From Tumebacillus_A lipolyticus (GTDB lineage Bacteria; Bacillota; Bacilli; Tumebacillales; Tumebacillaceae): DNA of 64,000 nt. Below, piece by piece: positions 32,821 through 41,407 of this stretch. Position numbers and translations under genes: made by a program. Within the stretch, counting starts at the first letter, position 1. Each line of letters begins with the position of its first letter. The notes beneath the pieces were generated by a model, which was not told the DNA's origin, did not search any database, and was given only the letters and a program-made list of their open reading frames with translations. The stretch spans positions 310,001 through 374,000 of the forward strand of contig NZ_JBHUIO010000005.1 of assembly GCF_042682745.1 (NCBI RefSeq), given 5' to 3'.

Positions 32821-35800
32821 TTAGATCGGCAGCGACTTTTGTTCCGTCTCCACTTCCTGATCGAAGTCGATCTCATAATAGCCAGCTTCCATCACGCTCT
32901 CCGGACGCCGCTCCGTCGATTGGATGATCGAGCGACCGAGCGCCGGGATCAGCTTGAGCGAGTAGACCACTTCAAACAGATCGTAGATCGACTGCTTGTT
33001 GTGGTCGGACAGGCAGATCATCTGCACGCGATTGGCCTGTGCCAACTTAAAGATCACTTGCAGCAGATGTGGCGAGGAGACAACGCCGAACGGGTTGTCT
33101 GCCAGCAATACTTTGCGCGCATTTTCGATCCCCGACATCTTCGCCCGCAAATAGGAGAGCACGGCGATAAACATCGCGAAACAGCCTGTGTACTGCTCGC
33201 CGCCCGACCATTTCATGATCTCCGACCAATGGTCATAGCGAACTTTCTCGCCAGGCACTTGCTGTGGTTTAAACACTTTGATCCGCGTGTCAACGATCGG
33301 TGCCACCACGTTGAGCAGATGTTTGGACGACAGCTTAACAGAAAGCCATTTTTCCAGCTCGTCCTCATCTTCACCCTTCATCACCTTCGCCTGCAGCTCT
33401 TCGGTGAGCGCCTGCAGATAGGAGTCCATCAAGCGAAGCCCTTCCGGCTCCTCCCACTTCTCTTTGAGCAGGATGTCGATCGCCTGGACCTTTTTCCCGC
33501 GATAGTCGATCTTCGTGTATTGGGCGATGCTCTTCACGTTGTCATAGACGCGATCCGCATGCTGCAGACAGCGGTGCACCAGCTCTTCTTTCGCCTCTTC
33601 CAACTCTTGGCGCTCCAGCCGAGCTTTCTCGATGTAGAGGTTCATCATCTCAAAGCATTTCTCAAACACCGGGCGCACCTGCTCGATCTCGTTCATGTCG
33701 CCTTCCACTTTCGAATCGATCACCGAGCGGATAAACTTTTGCACGATCTTCGACTCATACTTGTCGATCGAGCGCTCAAAACGATAAAACTCGTCGTCCA
33801 GCTCCCGACGCCGCTCCTCAAACTGCTTGCTCGTCCGCTGCAAGCTCTTGTCGATCTCCGCGATCACAGCGGTCGGCTCGTGCGGCAGCTTGTTCGCTCG
33901 CTCCTCCGACAGTTCGAGCGGCTCGCACTCGATCGAATAGGCGGACAGCAGCGTGTCCACCTTTTGCAGCTGGCCGTTCACCTCTTGCAAGGAGCGCTCC
34001 GTCTCCTCCATCGCGCTCTCGTTCGATCGGCGCTCTGTCCACAGCTGGCCGACCAGCTTCGCGAGATGCGCTTTCTCCTCCCCCAGATCCACCGCTTCGC
34101 CAAAGGCGTAGGCAGGGCGGTCAAAATCTTTGCGCACCTTCTTCTCTTCTGTCTCGATCATGCCTTCCAGCTTTTTCTGCTCCGCTTGGATGTCGGTGCG
34201 CTCGCGCTCCACCTGCGCCTTTTCCGCCTGTGACTCCTGCAAGCGCTGTTCCCAATAGGTCAGCTCCGCAGCTGGCGGCGCCGTCTGGAACACGGCGAGC
34301 TCCTCCTCGGTGACGCTCTGCTCGGCGATGTACGCTCTGTTTTGGGCGATCGACTCTTCGTGGTTTTGGATCAGCCGCACCAGCTCATCGCGACCGACCG
34401 ATTTTTGCGCCAACAGATCATCCAGCGAGTCGAGCTTGCCCTGCACCTTTTCATAGGTCAGCCCGGCTGAAACCTGCGCTTCCTCCACCTGATGGGAGCC
34501 GAGGTACTTTTCCCGCTCCTTGTCCAGCGCGATCCGCTCATTTTGCAGCGAAATGAGCGCCGGCAGCAGGCGCTCCTTCTGTTCGCGCGCTTCTTGGCTC
34601 GATCTGAACCACTCTTTCTGCTCCGCTTTCAGCGCCGCTTCCCGCTCTTTGAGCTGCTCGCGCTCCGCCTCCCGCTCTTTGCGCTCTGCGGCAAGACCTG
34701 CGAACGGGTCGAGCAGGCGCAGCTGATCGCGCAGCTCCTCCAAGCGATCACCCTGTTCCTTGATCGATCGCTTCGCCTCCGAAATCTTGGTGCGCAGCTC
34801 GGCGATCGATCCGTTGAGCTGATCAAGCTCCTCTTCCGCCTGCAGGCTTTTTACGACCAGCGATTCCCGTTTCGTCTGCCAGGCAGCGAGCGGGTCTTTC
34901 GGATAGTCGTCGAAAAAGCGACCAAGCTCGTCAGACACCTGTTCGATATGCCGGCGCGATCGCTCCACGACCTCCATCTTGGCGACCAGATCGACCTCTT
35001 CCGCTTCGAGCGCGACTCGGCGCTCCGCAAGCGACTCCTGCGAGAGAAAGGGCGAATATCCGCCGTGCAGGGAGAAGTACCCGTCCTCGCCGAGCTTGAC
35101 GATCTGACCTTCGAAGCTGGTCACAGCGGTGAGCGAGGAGCGGGCAAACAGCGGCACCAAGCTCTCCAGATGCAAGCCTTCCCAGTCCAAGCGCGGATCG
35201 TGCAGTTTCTTGATCCCCGCATCTTCGATCAGCAGCGAATAGGGCAACATCGGATTCGCCCGCACATACGCCTCGCGAACGGTCGCGTCCTGCTCCTGCA
35301 ACCACTGCGATCCGAGCGTGGCGTCAATGCCCCAGTCGGCCAGCACTTGCTGAAAATAGAGCAGGTCCTGGCTTGGAATATAGTGATCTTGGGACAGCCG
35401 TTCGATCTTCTCTTCGACCGCTCCCTTCTTCGCCGCCAGCCGCGCATACTCGCGCGAATACCCCTCGCGTTTTTGCGCAAGCGTTAGGTCGAGATCAGCT
35501 TTAGCTCCATACAGGTCGCTGCGGGCTGCGTCGAGCAGTTCCAGCCGCCCTTGCACCCGCTTTTTGCGCGCCTCATGCTCGTCGATCTTGCCTGCGATCT
35601 TCTCCTGCTCCTGCAGTGCCGACCAGCGCTCCTCCTTCGCCGCCGTGATCTGCTGTTGCGCCCGTTCGATCTCGCCCTCCGCCGTCTCGATCTCCGCTTC
35701 GAGGTTGCGGACCGAATTGGTTCGCTCGATCTCCTTCCAGCGCAGATCGTCGCGATGGGACACCGGCTCCTCGGCGATCGATTCGCCGAGCACCTCTGTC

Positions 35801-37239
35801 ACGGCGAGCTTCTGCTGCTGATACTGTTTGAACCAGACCTCAAGCTCCCCGCTGGTCTTCGAAAGCGCGTTCAGCCCCTCTGCCAGCGCAAGCAGCTTCG
35901 CATCCGCCTGCTGGTCGACCTCTTTCCACTTCGCTTCCGCTTCCCGCTTGGCTTCGAGCTCCGCCTCGTGCCGCACAACGCGCTCGTTCCACAAGGTCAA
36001 AAACTGCCCGCGATAGGTCGCAAGCTCGGTCAGCAGGTCCTCATTTTGCATGTCGAGGCCGGACAGTGTCTCCTCGTCGCGAGCCAACCGCTTCTCCAGC
36101 TCCTTGATCTGCAAAAACTTCGGAACCGCGCGGAACAGCCGCACCTGCCGCTTCGCCTCTTCCTCCGCCGCCATCAGCTCTTCCAAGCGGAGCGTGAGCG
36201 CATCCACCGCCCACGCTCCCTTGCGGAACTGCTCCTGCAGCGCGTTCACATCGAGCGAAGCCTGCTTGTACTCCTCTTCGCGAATCTGCTCCTTCAAGCT
36301 CTGCACGACCGCCGCCAGCGCTTCCGCCTCTTCGGTTCGCTCGCCTGCCATCGTCTCCAGTCTGCCTCTCGCCTCGGTCAGCTGTCCCTCCAGTTCGCGC
36401 TTTTGTGCGCGCGACTCCGAGTAGCGCTCCACCTTCTGCAACACGTTGCGCCCCGCCTCTTCGATCAGGCGAAACTCCTCCAAGTTTTTCTCGATCTGCG
36501 GAATGCGCAGCAGCTTGTCCTTGTAGCGCAAAAACGAGTGCGCCAGGTCTTCCGCCTCCGCTTCGTCTTGGAACAGCGCCTGATCGACAGTCGGGATCAG
36601 CAGGTTTTCCAACAGGCTCTGCTCCGTCTTCGAACGGGCGAAGAAGCCGTCCATCCCGCCTTCCGACCCGTTGGTCGTGCGGATCGCCAGCCACTCTTTT
36701 TCATAGATGTTGTACTGCATCAGGTGGTTGATATACTTGCGGCGATCCTGTTGGGAGAACGTCTGGATCTTTCGCCCGCCCGCGGTGCTCTCCTTGCGCA
36801 GCAGGTTGTAAAAATCCCCATACGAGATCACCTTGCCGTCTGTCACCAGCGGCATCTTCACAATCCCGAACTCGTCGGCGATCTTGTACGGGTGCACATA
36901 GGTAAAATATTTGAGCTCGCCTTCCTCATCCGCGCTTTTGGTAAAGCAGAATCCGGTCAGCAAAAACTCTCGCTCGCCAAAGCTGTCCAGCTTCCACTCG
37001 ACCAGAATGTGACCGGTGTAGCGCTCATGGGCGAGCAGATCGACCATCCGGCGCGATCCGTACATCGCACCGGGCAGCGCCGCCTGGGTCACCAGTTGCA
37101 GCCAGAGGGTCTTCCCGCCACCGTTGGCAAGGTTGAACAGCGTGTTCTTGCCGTGCAGTTTGAACAGCTCGTCCGCATACTGCTTGCCGCCCTTGTCATA
37201 TTGAATGTTGACCAATCGGATCCGGTTGATGCTAGGCAT
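32821..37239 (-). CDS. JetC/MukB-like SMC ATPase
   Basis: A 1,472-residue SMC-type ATPase. The Walker A loop NLANGGGKTLW (40-43 GGGK) is near the N-terminus. Two very long coiled-coil arms follow around a hinge-like middle (about 640-740), and the C-terminal head has the signature WSGGEQYTG (about 1,345) and a Walker B region VLLADNPFG (about 1,376), then LSDHNKQS. DN instead of DE after the Walker B strand is seen in JetC-type proteins as I recall. It is the last gene of the operon, overlapping the KITE-type gene by 8 bases. Likely part of a DNA-loop-extruding complex. Confidence 0.9.
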   Translation of the reverse strand: MPSINRIRLVNIQYDKGGKQYADELFKLHGKNTLFNLANGGGKTLWLQLVTQAALPGAMYGSRRMVDLLAHERYTGHILVEWKLDSFGEREFLLTGFCFTKSADEEGELKYFTYVHPYKIADEFGIVKMPLVTDGKVISYGDFYNLLRKESTAGGRKIQTFSQQDRRKYINHLMQYNIYEKEWLAIRTTNGSEGGMDGFFARSKTEQSLLENLLIPTVDQALFQDEAEAEDLAHSFLRYKDKLLRIPQIEKNLEEFRLIEEAGRNVLQKVERYSESRAQKRELEGQLTEARGRLETMAGERTEEAEALAAVVQSLKEQIREEEYKQASLDVNALQEQFRKGAWAVDALTLRLEELMAAEEEAKRQVRLFRAVPKFLQIKELEKRLARDEETLSGLDMQNEDLLTELATYRGQFLTLWNERVVRHEAELEAKREAEAKWKEVDQQADAKLLALAEGLNALSKTSGELEVWFKQYQQQKLAVTEVLGESIAEEPVSHRDDLRWKEIERTNSVRNLEAEIETAEGEIERAQQQITAAKEERWSALQEQEKIAGKIDEHEARKKRVQGRLELLDAARSDLYGAKADLDLTLAQKREGYSREYARLAAKKGAVEEKIERLSQDHYIPSQDLLYFQQVLADWGIDATLGSQWLQEQDATVREAYVRANPMLPYSLLIEDAGIKKLHDPRLDWEGLHLESLVPLFARSSLTAVTSFEGQIVKLGEDGYFSLHGGYSPFLSQESLAERRVALEAEEVDLVAKMEVVERSRRHIEQVSDELGRFFDDYPKDPLAAWQTKRESLVVKSLQAEEELDQLNGSIAELRTKISEAKRSIKEQGDRLEELRDQLRLLDPFAGLAAERKEREAEREQLKEREAALKAEQKEWFRSSQEAREQKERLLPALISLQNERIALDKEREKYLGSHQVEEAQVSAGLTYEKVQGKLDSLDDLLAQKSVGRDELVRLIQNHEESIAQNRAYIAEQSVTEEELAVFQTAPPAAELTYWEQRLQESQAEKAQVERERTDIQAEQKKLEGMIETEEKKVRKDFDRPAYAFGEAVDLGEEKAHLAKLVGQLWTERRSNESAMEETERSLQEVNGQLQKVDTLLSAYSIECEPLELSEERANKLPHEPTAVIAEIDKSLQRTSKQFEERRRELDDEFYRFERSIDKYESKIVQKFIRSVIDSKVEGDMNEIEQVRPVFEKCFEMMNLYIEKARLERQELEEAKEELVHRCLQHADRVYDNVKSIAQYTKIDYRGKKVQAIDILLKEKWEEPEGLRLMDSYLQALTEELQAKVMKGEDEDELEKWLSVKLSSKHLLNVVAPIVDTRIKVFKPQQVPGEKVRYDHWSEIMKWSGGEQYTGCFAMFIAVLSYLRAKMSGIENARKVLLADNPFGVVSSPHLLQVIFKLAQANRVQMICLSDHNKQSIYDLFEVVYSLKLIPALGRSIIQSTERRPESVMEAGYYEIDFDQEVETEQKSLPI

Positions 37240-37972
37240 AGAAAATCTCCTTCTGCGAAACCAACGCCAGCAGGTCGTTTTTCCGCTTCTGATGCGAGTA
37301 GTATTTGCGCACCATATGGTCGAGCTTGTCGGTCGGATGCAGCTCCGACTCGACGGCCAGCTTGGCCAAGCCTTCCTCCTCCAAGAACGACCACACTTTT
37401 AAAATGTAGGACACTCGCGAGTTGCGCCCCATGCGCTGGTTGGTCAGCGTCTCGTCGAACGCGGGCATGTTCTGCCAAAACTCTGCCACCTGCTGGAAGT
37501 TGAACTCATATTCTTGCGACAGTCGCTCCCCATAGTCACCCGTTCCGACCATCTGCAACTTTTCGGTGATGTACGCCTCCAACTCCTCGATCGGCACATA
37601 CTGTCTCACCTTTGTGTTCAGGTCGTCCGAGTTGTAAAACATCGCCAGCGTCGAGAGGATGATAAAATAGGCCACATACAGCTTCAGCCCCATCGACACG
37701 TTGTCGGAGCGCAAACCGAGCTTGACGCGCAGCTCCTCATTCGTATAGCCGAACACTTTGTTGTCGAGGGATGGCGTGATGTACAGCTTGTCCCCGACGC
37801 CCAAGATCTTGACGCCCGCCTCTTTTTCGATCATCTGCGCCACGATCTCCTGTGCCGCCGGGTCTTCCTTATAGGCAAAGACGAGATCGCGGTCCGACTC
37901 GTTCGTCTCCCCATTTTCCAGCAAGCGGACAAACAGCTTGATCGCTCGCTCCACGCTCTCTTTGCTATACAT
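37232..37972 (-). CDS. JetB/MukE-like (KITE) subunit
   Basis: A 246-residue protein that I take as the winged-helix KITE subunit of the SMC complex, probably of the DUF6063 type. It is mostly helical, with KVFGYTNEELRVKLGLRSDNVS and LKLYVAYFIILSTLAMFY as prominent segments. The ATG at 37972 follows AAGGAGG; it overlaps the gene before it by 8 bases and the gene after it by 8 bases. Position, length and coupling support the role more than any single motif. Confidence 0.75.
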   Translation of the reverse strand: MYSKESVERAIKLFVRLLENGETNESDRDLVFAYKEDPAAQEIVAQMIEKEAGVKILGVGDKLYITPSLDNKVFGYTNEELRVKLGLRSDNVSMGLKLYVAYFIILSTLAMFYNSDDLNTKVRQYVPIEELEAYITEKLQMVGTGDYGERLSQEYEFNFQQVAEFWQNMPAFDETLTNQRMGRNSRVSYILKVWSFLEEEGLAKLAVESELHPTDKLDHMVRKYYSHQKRKNDLLALVSQKEIFYA

Positions 37973-39500
37973 ACAACCCCTCCTTATAAAACCGGAAATT
38001 GCTGACCGACCACTCCGCTTCCGCCAGCGCGACCGCATTCTGCTCGGCGGTGATCGTCACCGTGCCGAGCAGCTCCAAGTCTGGCGCCTCCTCCAACAGT
38101 CTGATCAGCAAGAACGGCAGGTTGGTCTCATCGCCATCCAAGATCTTCGCCTTGGTCGAATCGTCCAATTGGAATTGGATCGGGCTCATCTGGTGCAACT
38201 GCACCAAAAACGGATAGAAGTCGCGCGCGTTGACCACGTCGTACAGCCGATCTGGCGGCAGAGCGCTCAACACTTCCTGCAGCGTCAGCGACTGTTCGGT
38301 GAGCAGCGGTTCAAACATCATCCGCAGATATCCTTTATAGCGCTCGTCTCGGATCACTTTTAACTTTTGCAGCGCATCGTTCGCCTCGACAGCCGCATCT
38401 GGCGCGAGGTCGACCTTTTGCTCCACCTCTGCCACCGCCGCTCTTGGCACAGGTTGCGGCGCCAGCGCCTTGTGGATGTTGAAGCGCTTTTTGACGTTCA
38501 GCGTGAACATCGGCTCGATCAGCCGCTTCACATTCTCAAGCGTCGTCCCCGTCTGCAGGATCGGATCGAGAAATTCCCGCTCGAAGTTGACCTTAGAACG
38601 AAATCCTTGCACGATCCCCTCCTCCAGCGCTTCGAGCACCATGCCTTGGAGGTCGAGCTTGTCGAGCAACAGCTTGTTGTGCAAGTTCATCACCTGGTTG
38701 AGGCGCTGCGAGATCTCGACAAGCTGGTTGAGCGTGCGCTCCTCCTGTCCGCTCCCCCGCTGCTCATAATGGGATCGCGTGTCGCGCAACAGGTTGTTCA
38801 GATCATCAAACATGCGCTTCTCTTTTTGAAACTGCTCGCGAATCGCCGTCAGCATCGCCTCGTAAGCTGGCAGGGAGAACTGCGACACGTCCCGCTTGAT
38901 CGCCATCTTCATCCGCGAAAGCTCCTCCCGAAGCTGGCGCACATCGAGGCCGAGCGAGCTCACCGTGCGAATCGCATCTTCGAACACGCCCTTTTCGATC
39001 TGTTGGCGCAAGAGGATCTGCGAGATCGTGATTCGCAGTTCTTTGTACATCTCGCGCGTCTTAAACAGCAGGTCGAGCCCAGCGTCTGACAGCTTAAAGC
39101 GGATCTGTCCGCTCGCCACATGGTACGTCCCGTTTTCGATCAGGTGAAACGAATGCTTGTCCTCCGTCCCCGCCTCCAAGTTGCGGTAGGCAAACTCGAA
39201 AGGCCGTCCATCGTTGCGCAGATTGGAAAGCAGGTAGCTCGCCAGCTCCCTGCTCTCCTCCTCGGTCATCTGCTTGTGATAAGACTTGGCGATCACCTCG
39301 CGCAAAAAGCGCGCCACATCCTGATGGTCAGACTCCAGCCTGCCGATCAGCATGTGCTCTAAGATCAGGAGCATCACGCCTACCCCTAAGGCCAACAGGT
39401 CATATTCTTGATATTTGCGCAGCTCGCGCAATCGAAACAGCGGATAGAACTCCGCTATGTTTTTCATCCGGTCATGGAAATTTTGCAAAGCACCGTGCAA
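37965..39500 (-). CDS. JetA/MukF-like (kleisin) subunit
   Basis: A 511-residue, largely helical protein at the head of the SMC operon, resembling the Wadjet JetA family and thus the kleisin that bridges the SMC heads. The N-terminal part (FYPLFRLRELRKYQEYDLLALGVGV) and the C-terminal PDRLYDVVNARDFYPFLV segment stand out. A middle region (about 180-290) has coiled-coil character. Translation starts at TTG (39500), 8 bases after GGAGG. It lies downstream of the terminator of the coat gene, so the operon has its own promoter. Confidence 0.78.
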   Translation of the reverse strand: MHGALQNFHDRMKNIAEFYPLFRLRELRKYQEYDLLALGVGVMLLILEHMLIGRLESDHQDVARFLREVIAKSYHKQMTEEESRELASYLLSNLRNDGRPFEFAYRNLEAGTEDKHSFHLIENGTYHVASGQIRFKLSDAGLDLLFKTREMYKELRITISQILLRQQIEKGVFEDAIRTVSSLGLDVRQLREELSRMKMAIKRDVSQFSLPAYEAMLTAIREQFQKEKRMFDDLNNLLRDTRSHYEQRGSGQEERTLNQLVEISQRLNQVMNLHNKLLLDKLDLQGMVLEALEEGIVQGFRSKVNFEREFLDPILQTGTTLENVKRLIEPMFTLNVKKRFNIHKALAPQPVPRAAVAEVEQKVDLAPDAAVEANDALQKLKVIRDERYKGYLRMMFEPLLTEQSLTLQEVLSALPPDRLYDVVNARDFYPFLVQLHQMSPIQFQLDDSTKAKILDGDETNLPFLLIRLLEEAPDLELLGTVTITAEQNAVALAEAEWSVSNFRFYKEGLYV

Positions 39501-39549
39501 AAGGAGTCCCTCCTTCTTCTATCACTCTACGATTCTACTCCATTTCCAC

Positions 39550-39577
39550 AAAAAAAACTGCCCTTTTCGGGCAGTTT
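39550..39577 (-). terminator. Terminator after the first CotX-like gene
   Basis: AAACTGCCC/GGGCAGTTT arms and a T8 run on the minus strand. Confidence 0.9.
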
Positions 39578-39594
39578 GGTCGGATGTGAACTTT

Positions 39595-40026
39595 TTACAG
39601 AACTTCGATCTTGGCCACCAGCGCCAGCAGCACTTGCACCAACATCTGAATGTTGACAGCCACGTCTGTATCGGTGGTGCGGACATGAACGTTGCGAGAG
39701 TTCTCGATCACGGTGCGCTGCTTGTTGACCTGTCTGACCTGTACGCGTTGCAACAGCTCTTGCGAGACCACCTCCGCCCGATTGCCGTCGGCGATCGTCA
39801 GGCTCAGCACGACGGCGATCGCCATCTGCAGCGCGGTTTGCAGATTGACAGCCGCTTTCGTGTCGGTCGTCCTGACATCAACACCGCAGGAATCCTTGAT
39901 GATGATGACCTCATCTGATCGTTGTAATGTTCTTGAGATCTGAGCTGCTTCTTGCTCGACCGTCTCTTCTTCCCCAAAGCACTGCGGATGTCTCGAACCA
40001 CTATCCAGTGCAGACCAATTCCCCAC
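39595..40026 (-). CDS. Spore coat protein, CotX/CotV family (A)
   Basis: About 143 residues with two Coat_X domains, each centred on an S/N-C/R-x-V-x-V-RTTDT-x-A-x-N-x-Q motif followed by a hydrophobic helix. Coat_X proteins form the insoluble outer coat or crust of Bacillus spores. The GTG at 40026 is chosen because AGGAGG stands 9 bases upstream; it also aligns the N-terminus (NWSALD) with the WSALD of the neighbouring paralogue. A sigma-K-like promoter lies upstream. Confidence 0.9.
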   Translation of the reverse strand: MGNWSALDSGSRHPQCFGEEETVEQEAAQISRTLQRSDEVIIIKDSCGVDVRTTDTKAAVNLQTALQMAIAVVLSLTIADGNRAEVVSQELLQRVQVRQVNKQRTVIENSRNVHVRTTDTDVAVNIQMLVQVLLALVAKIEVL

Positions 40027-40090
40027 TATAAACTTCCTCCTTCCGATAAGGTTTGTTTCTCGCATCAGAACGGCAACCGCCGTTTGCTTA

Positions 40091-40124
40091 CATACTATGG
40101 GAGGTCGTTTCGTTTGGTATGGAC
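40091..40124 (-). promoter_or_regulatory. Sigma-K-like promoter of CotX-like gene A
   Basis: GTCCATAC (40117-40124) and CATAGTATG (40091-40099) on the minus strand, separated by 17 bases. The -10 nearly matches the sigma-K form CATAnnnTA. The same arrangement precedes the second CotX-like gene. Confidence 0.65.
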
Positions 40125-40185
40125 AGACGCACTACGGCAAACGCACAATTTTTATGCGTTTGACCTACCTTGACAGCTGGGAATG

Positions 40186-40213
40186 GAAAGACCCCTGTGC
40201 AAAGACAGGGGCG
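40186..40213 (-). terminator. Terminator after the second CotX-like gene
   Basis: ACCCCTGT (40192-40199) pairs with ACAGGGGC (40206-40213); a short CTTTCC follows on the minus strand. Confidence 0.65.
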
Positions 40214-40227
40214 GCTACGAATCCTCC

Positions 40228-40809
40228 TTACAGCACATCGATCTTTGCAACCAGCGCCAGCAGGACCTGCATCAGCACTTGCATATTGACAGAGGTGTCC
40301 GTGTCGCTCGTGGCGACTCTGACCTCACGCGAGTTGAAGATGATCAGCCGCTGGCGGTTCTCCTGTTTGACCTGCACGCGTTGAAGCAGTTCTTGCGAGA
40401 CCGATTCCGCTCTTTCGCCGTCCGCGATGCTGATCGACAGCACGAGCGCGATCGCCATCTGCAGCGCCGCCTGCATATTGATCGACGCTTGCGTATCTGT
40501 CGAGGTGACCCAAACATCGCAGGAGTCCTTGATGTGGATCGATTCGCCAGAAAACTGGTCGGTCTCGGAGATCTGGTCCGCCTCTTGCTCGACGACCTCA
40601 TCCTCAAGGACAAATTCACGACCGCGACCACGGCCGCCGACATGCTCCATCTCAAGGTCGAGTGCCGACCATCGAGCTTCGCCCTGCTCGCCGTTCATGC
40701 TGATCTCTTCTTCAGCCGAGTAGCTTTCGACCTGATCGTCAACCCAGCGCTTGATCCCCTTTTGGGGAAACGAGGTGACCCCGGAACGTTTGCGTGCTTT
40801 CGGTTTCAA
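40228..40809 (-). CDS. Spore coat protein, CotX/CotV family (B)
   Basis: A 193-residue coat protein. A charged N-terminal extension of about 70 residues (basic KPKARKR start, GGRGRGRE linker) precedes two Coat_X domains with the DSCDVWVTSTDTQASINMQ and SREVRVATSDTDTSVNMQ motifs. Translation starts at TTG (40809), 7 bases after GGAGG. The tandem neighbour is a shorter paralogue; both end in LLALVAKI-x-VL. A late mother-cell promoter precedes it. Confidence 0.92.
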   Translation of the reverse strand: MKPKARKRSGVTSFPQKGIKRWVDDQVESYSAEEEISMNGEQGEARWSALDLEMEHVGGRGRGREFVLEDEVVEQEADQISETDQFSGESIHIKDSCDVWVTSTDTQASINMQAALQMAIALVLSISIADGERAESVSQELLQRVQVKQENRQRLIIFNSREVRVATSDTDTSVNMQVLMQVLLALVAKIDVL

Positions 40810-40830
40810 TGTGAACCCTCCTTTTTGCTA

Positions 40831-40864
40831 TACACTATGTGCAGAAGGTCATTTGTGTATGGAC
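40831..40864 (-). promoter_or_regulatory. Sigma-K-like promoter of CotX-like gene B
   Basis: GTCCATAC (40857-40864), 17 bases, then CATAGTGTA (40831-40839), an exact CATAnnnTA match, on the minus strand. Confidence 0.75.
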
Positions 40865-40891
40865 ATACACCCTCATTCATTCGCCCAATTT

Positions 40892-40923
40892 AAAAGCCGC
40901 GATGGGTATCCATCACGGCTTTG
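40892..40923 (-). terminator. Terminator after the 133-aa sporulation-type gene
   Basis: AAAGCCGCGATGG pairs with CCATCACGGCTTT around a 4-base loop, with one mismatch; TTTAAATT follows on the minus strand. Confidence 0.75.
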
Positions 40924-40931
40924 ATCGTTGC

Positions 40932-41333
40932 TCACAGATCGCTTTTTTTGCGCAGCACCATGCGGCGCTTGCGCTTGGGAGCGATCGACTTTTCATTTTG
41001 TAAAGTTGGCGCTGGTGCAGACTTTGCATTAGGTGCGGCGATCCGATTCGATTGCTGCACTTCCTGCTGATGCGGGGCAAGCTCCGCCTGCGACGGCACA
41101 CTATGCTCGACGTTGCCTTTGTTCACAAACTGATCGACCTGACGCTGCAGGTCCTTCACCAGATCCATGATCTCCTGCTTCTGCTCCGCCGTCAGCTTGC
41201 GCCGTTGATCCTGTGTGATCCCATGCTTGAGCAAAACATCGGAGACGAGCAGTTCGCTCATCCCTTTCGAAAGGATTCCCATCTCTTTGGGCGCTTCTGC
41301 TGGTTGCAGTTTCTTTTGATCCGAATCGCTCAT
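40932..41333 (-). CDS. Hypothetical protein, probably sporulation-related
   Basis: A 133-residue protein: a helical middle part (ELLVSDVLLKHGITQDQRRK to about residue 70), a low-complexity Ala/Gln/Pro linker, and a strongly basic end KRKRRMVLRKKSDL. Not recognised. GGAGG stands 7 bases before the ATG at 41333. Upstream, CATACGTT (41363-41370) on the minus strand resembles sigma-E/sigma-K -10 elements. With two coat genes next to it, a role in the spore is likely but not shown. Confidence 0.65.
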   Translation of the reverse strand: MSDSDQKKLQPAEAPKEMGILSKGMSELLVSDVLLKHGITQDQRRKLTAEQKQEIMDLVKDLQRQVDQFVNKGNVEHSVPSQAELAPHQQEVQQSNRIAAPNAKSAPAPTLQNEKSIAPKRKRRMVLRKKSDL

Positions 41334-41407
41334 CTGCAAACCTCCTCACCGCATTTACTAACAACGTATGCGAGATTTGCCAAACGGAGCGTAAATCGTT
41401 CGCCTAA

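Noticed and set aside
35551..37503. A 650-codon open frame on the plus strand opposite the SMC-like gene, and similar long frames at 98-1411, 2237-3460, 13641-14822, 32782-34233 and 62407-63771
   Set aside because: They lie antisense to recognisable genes, have Leu/Arg/His/Gln-rich composition typical of shadows in GC-rich DNA, and lack ribosome-binding sites or family motifs.
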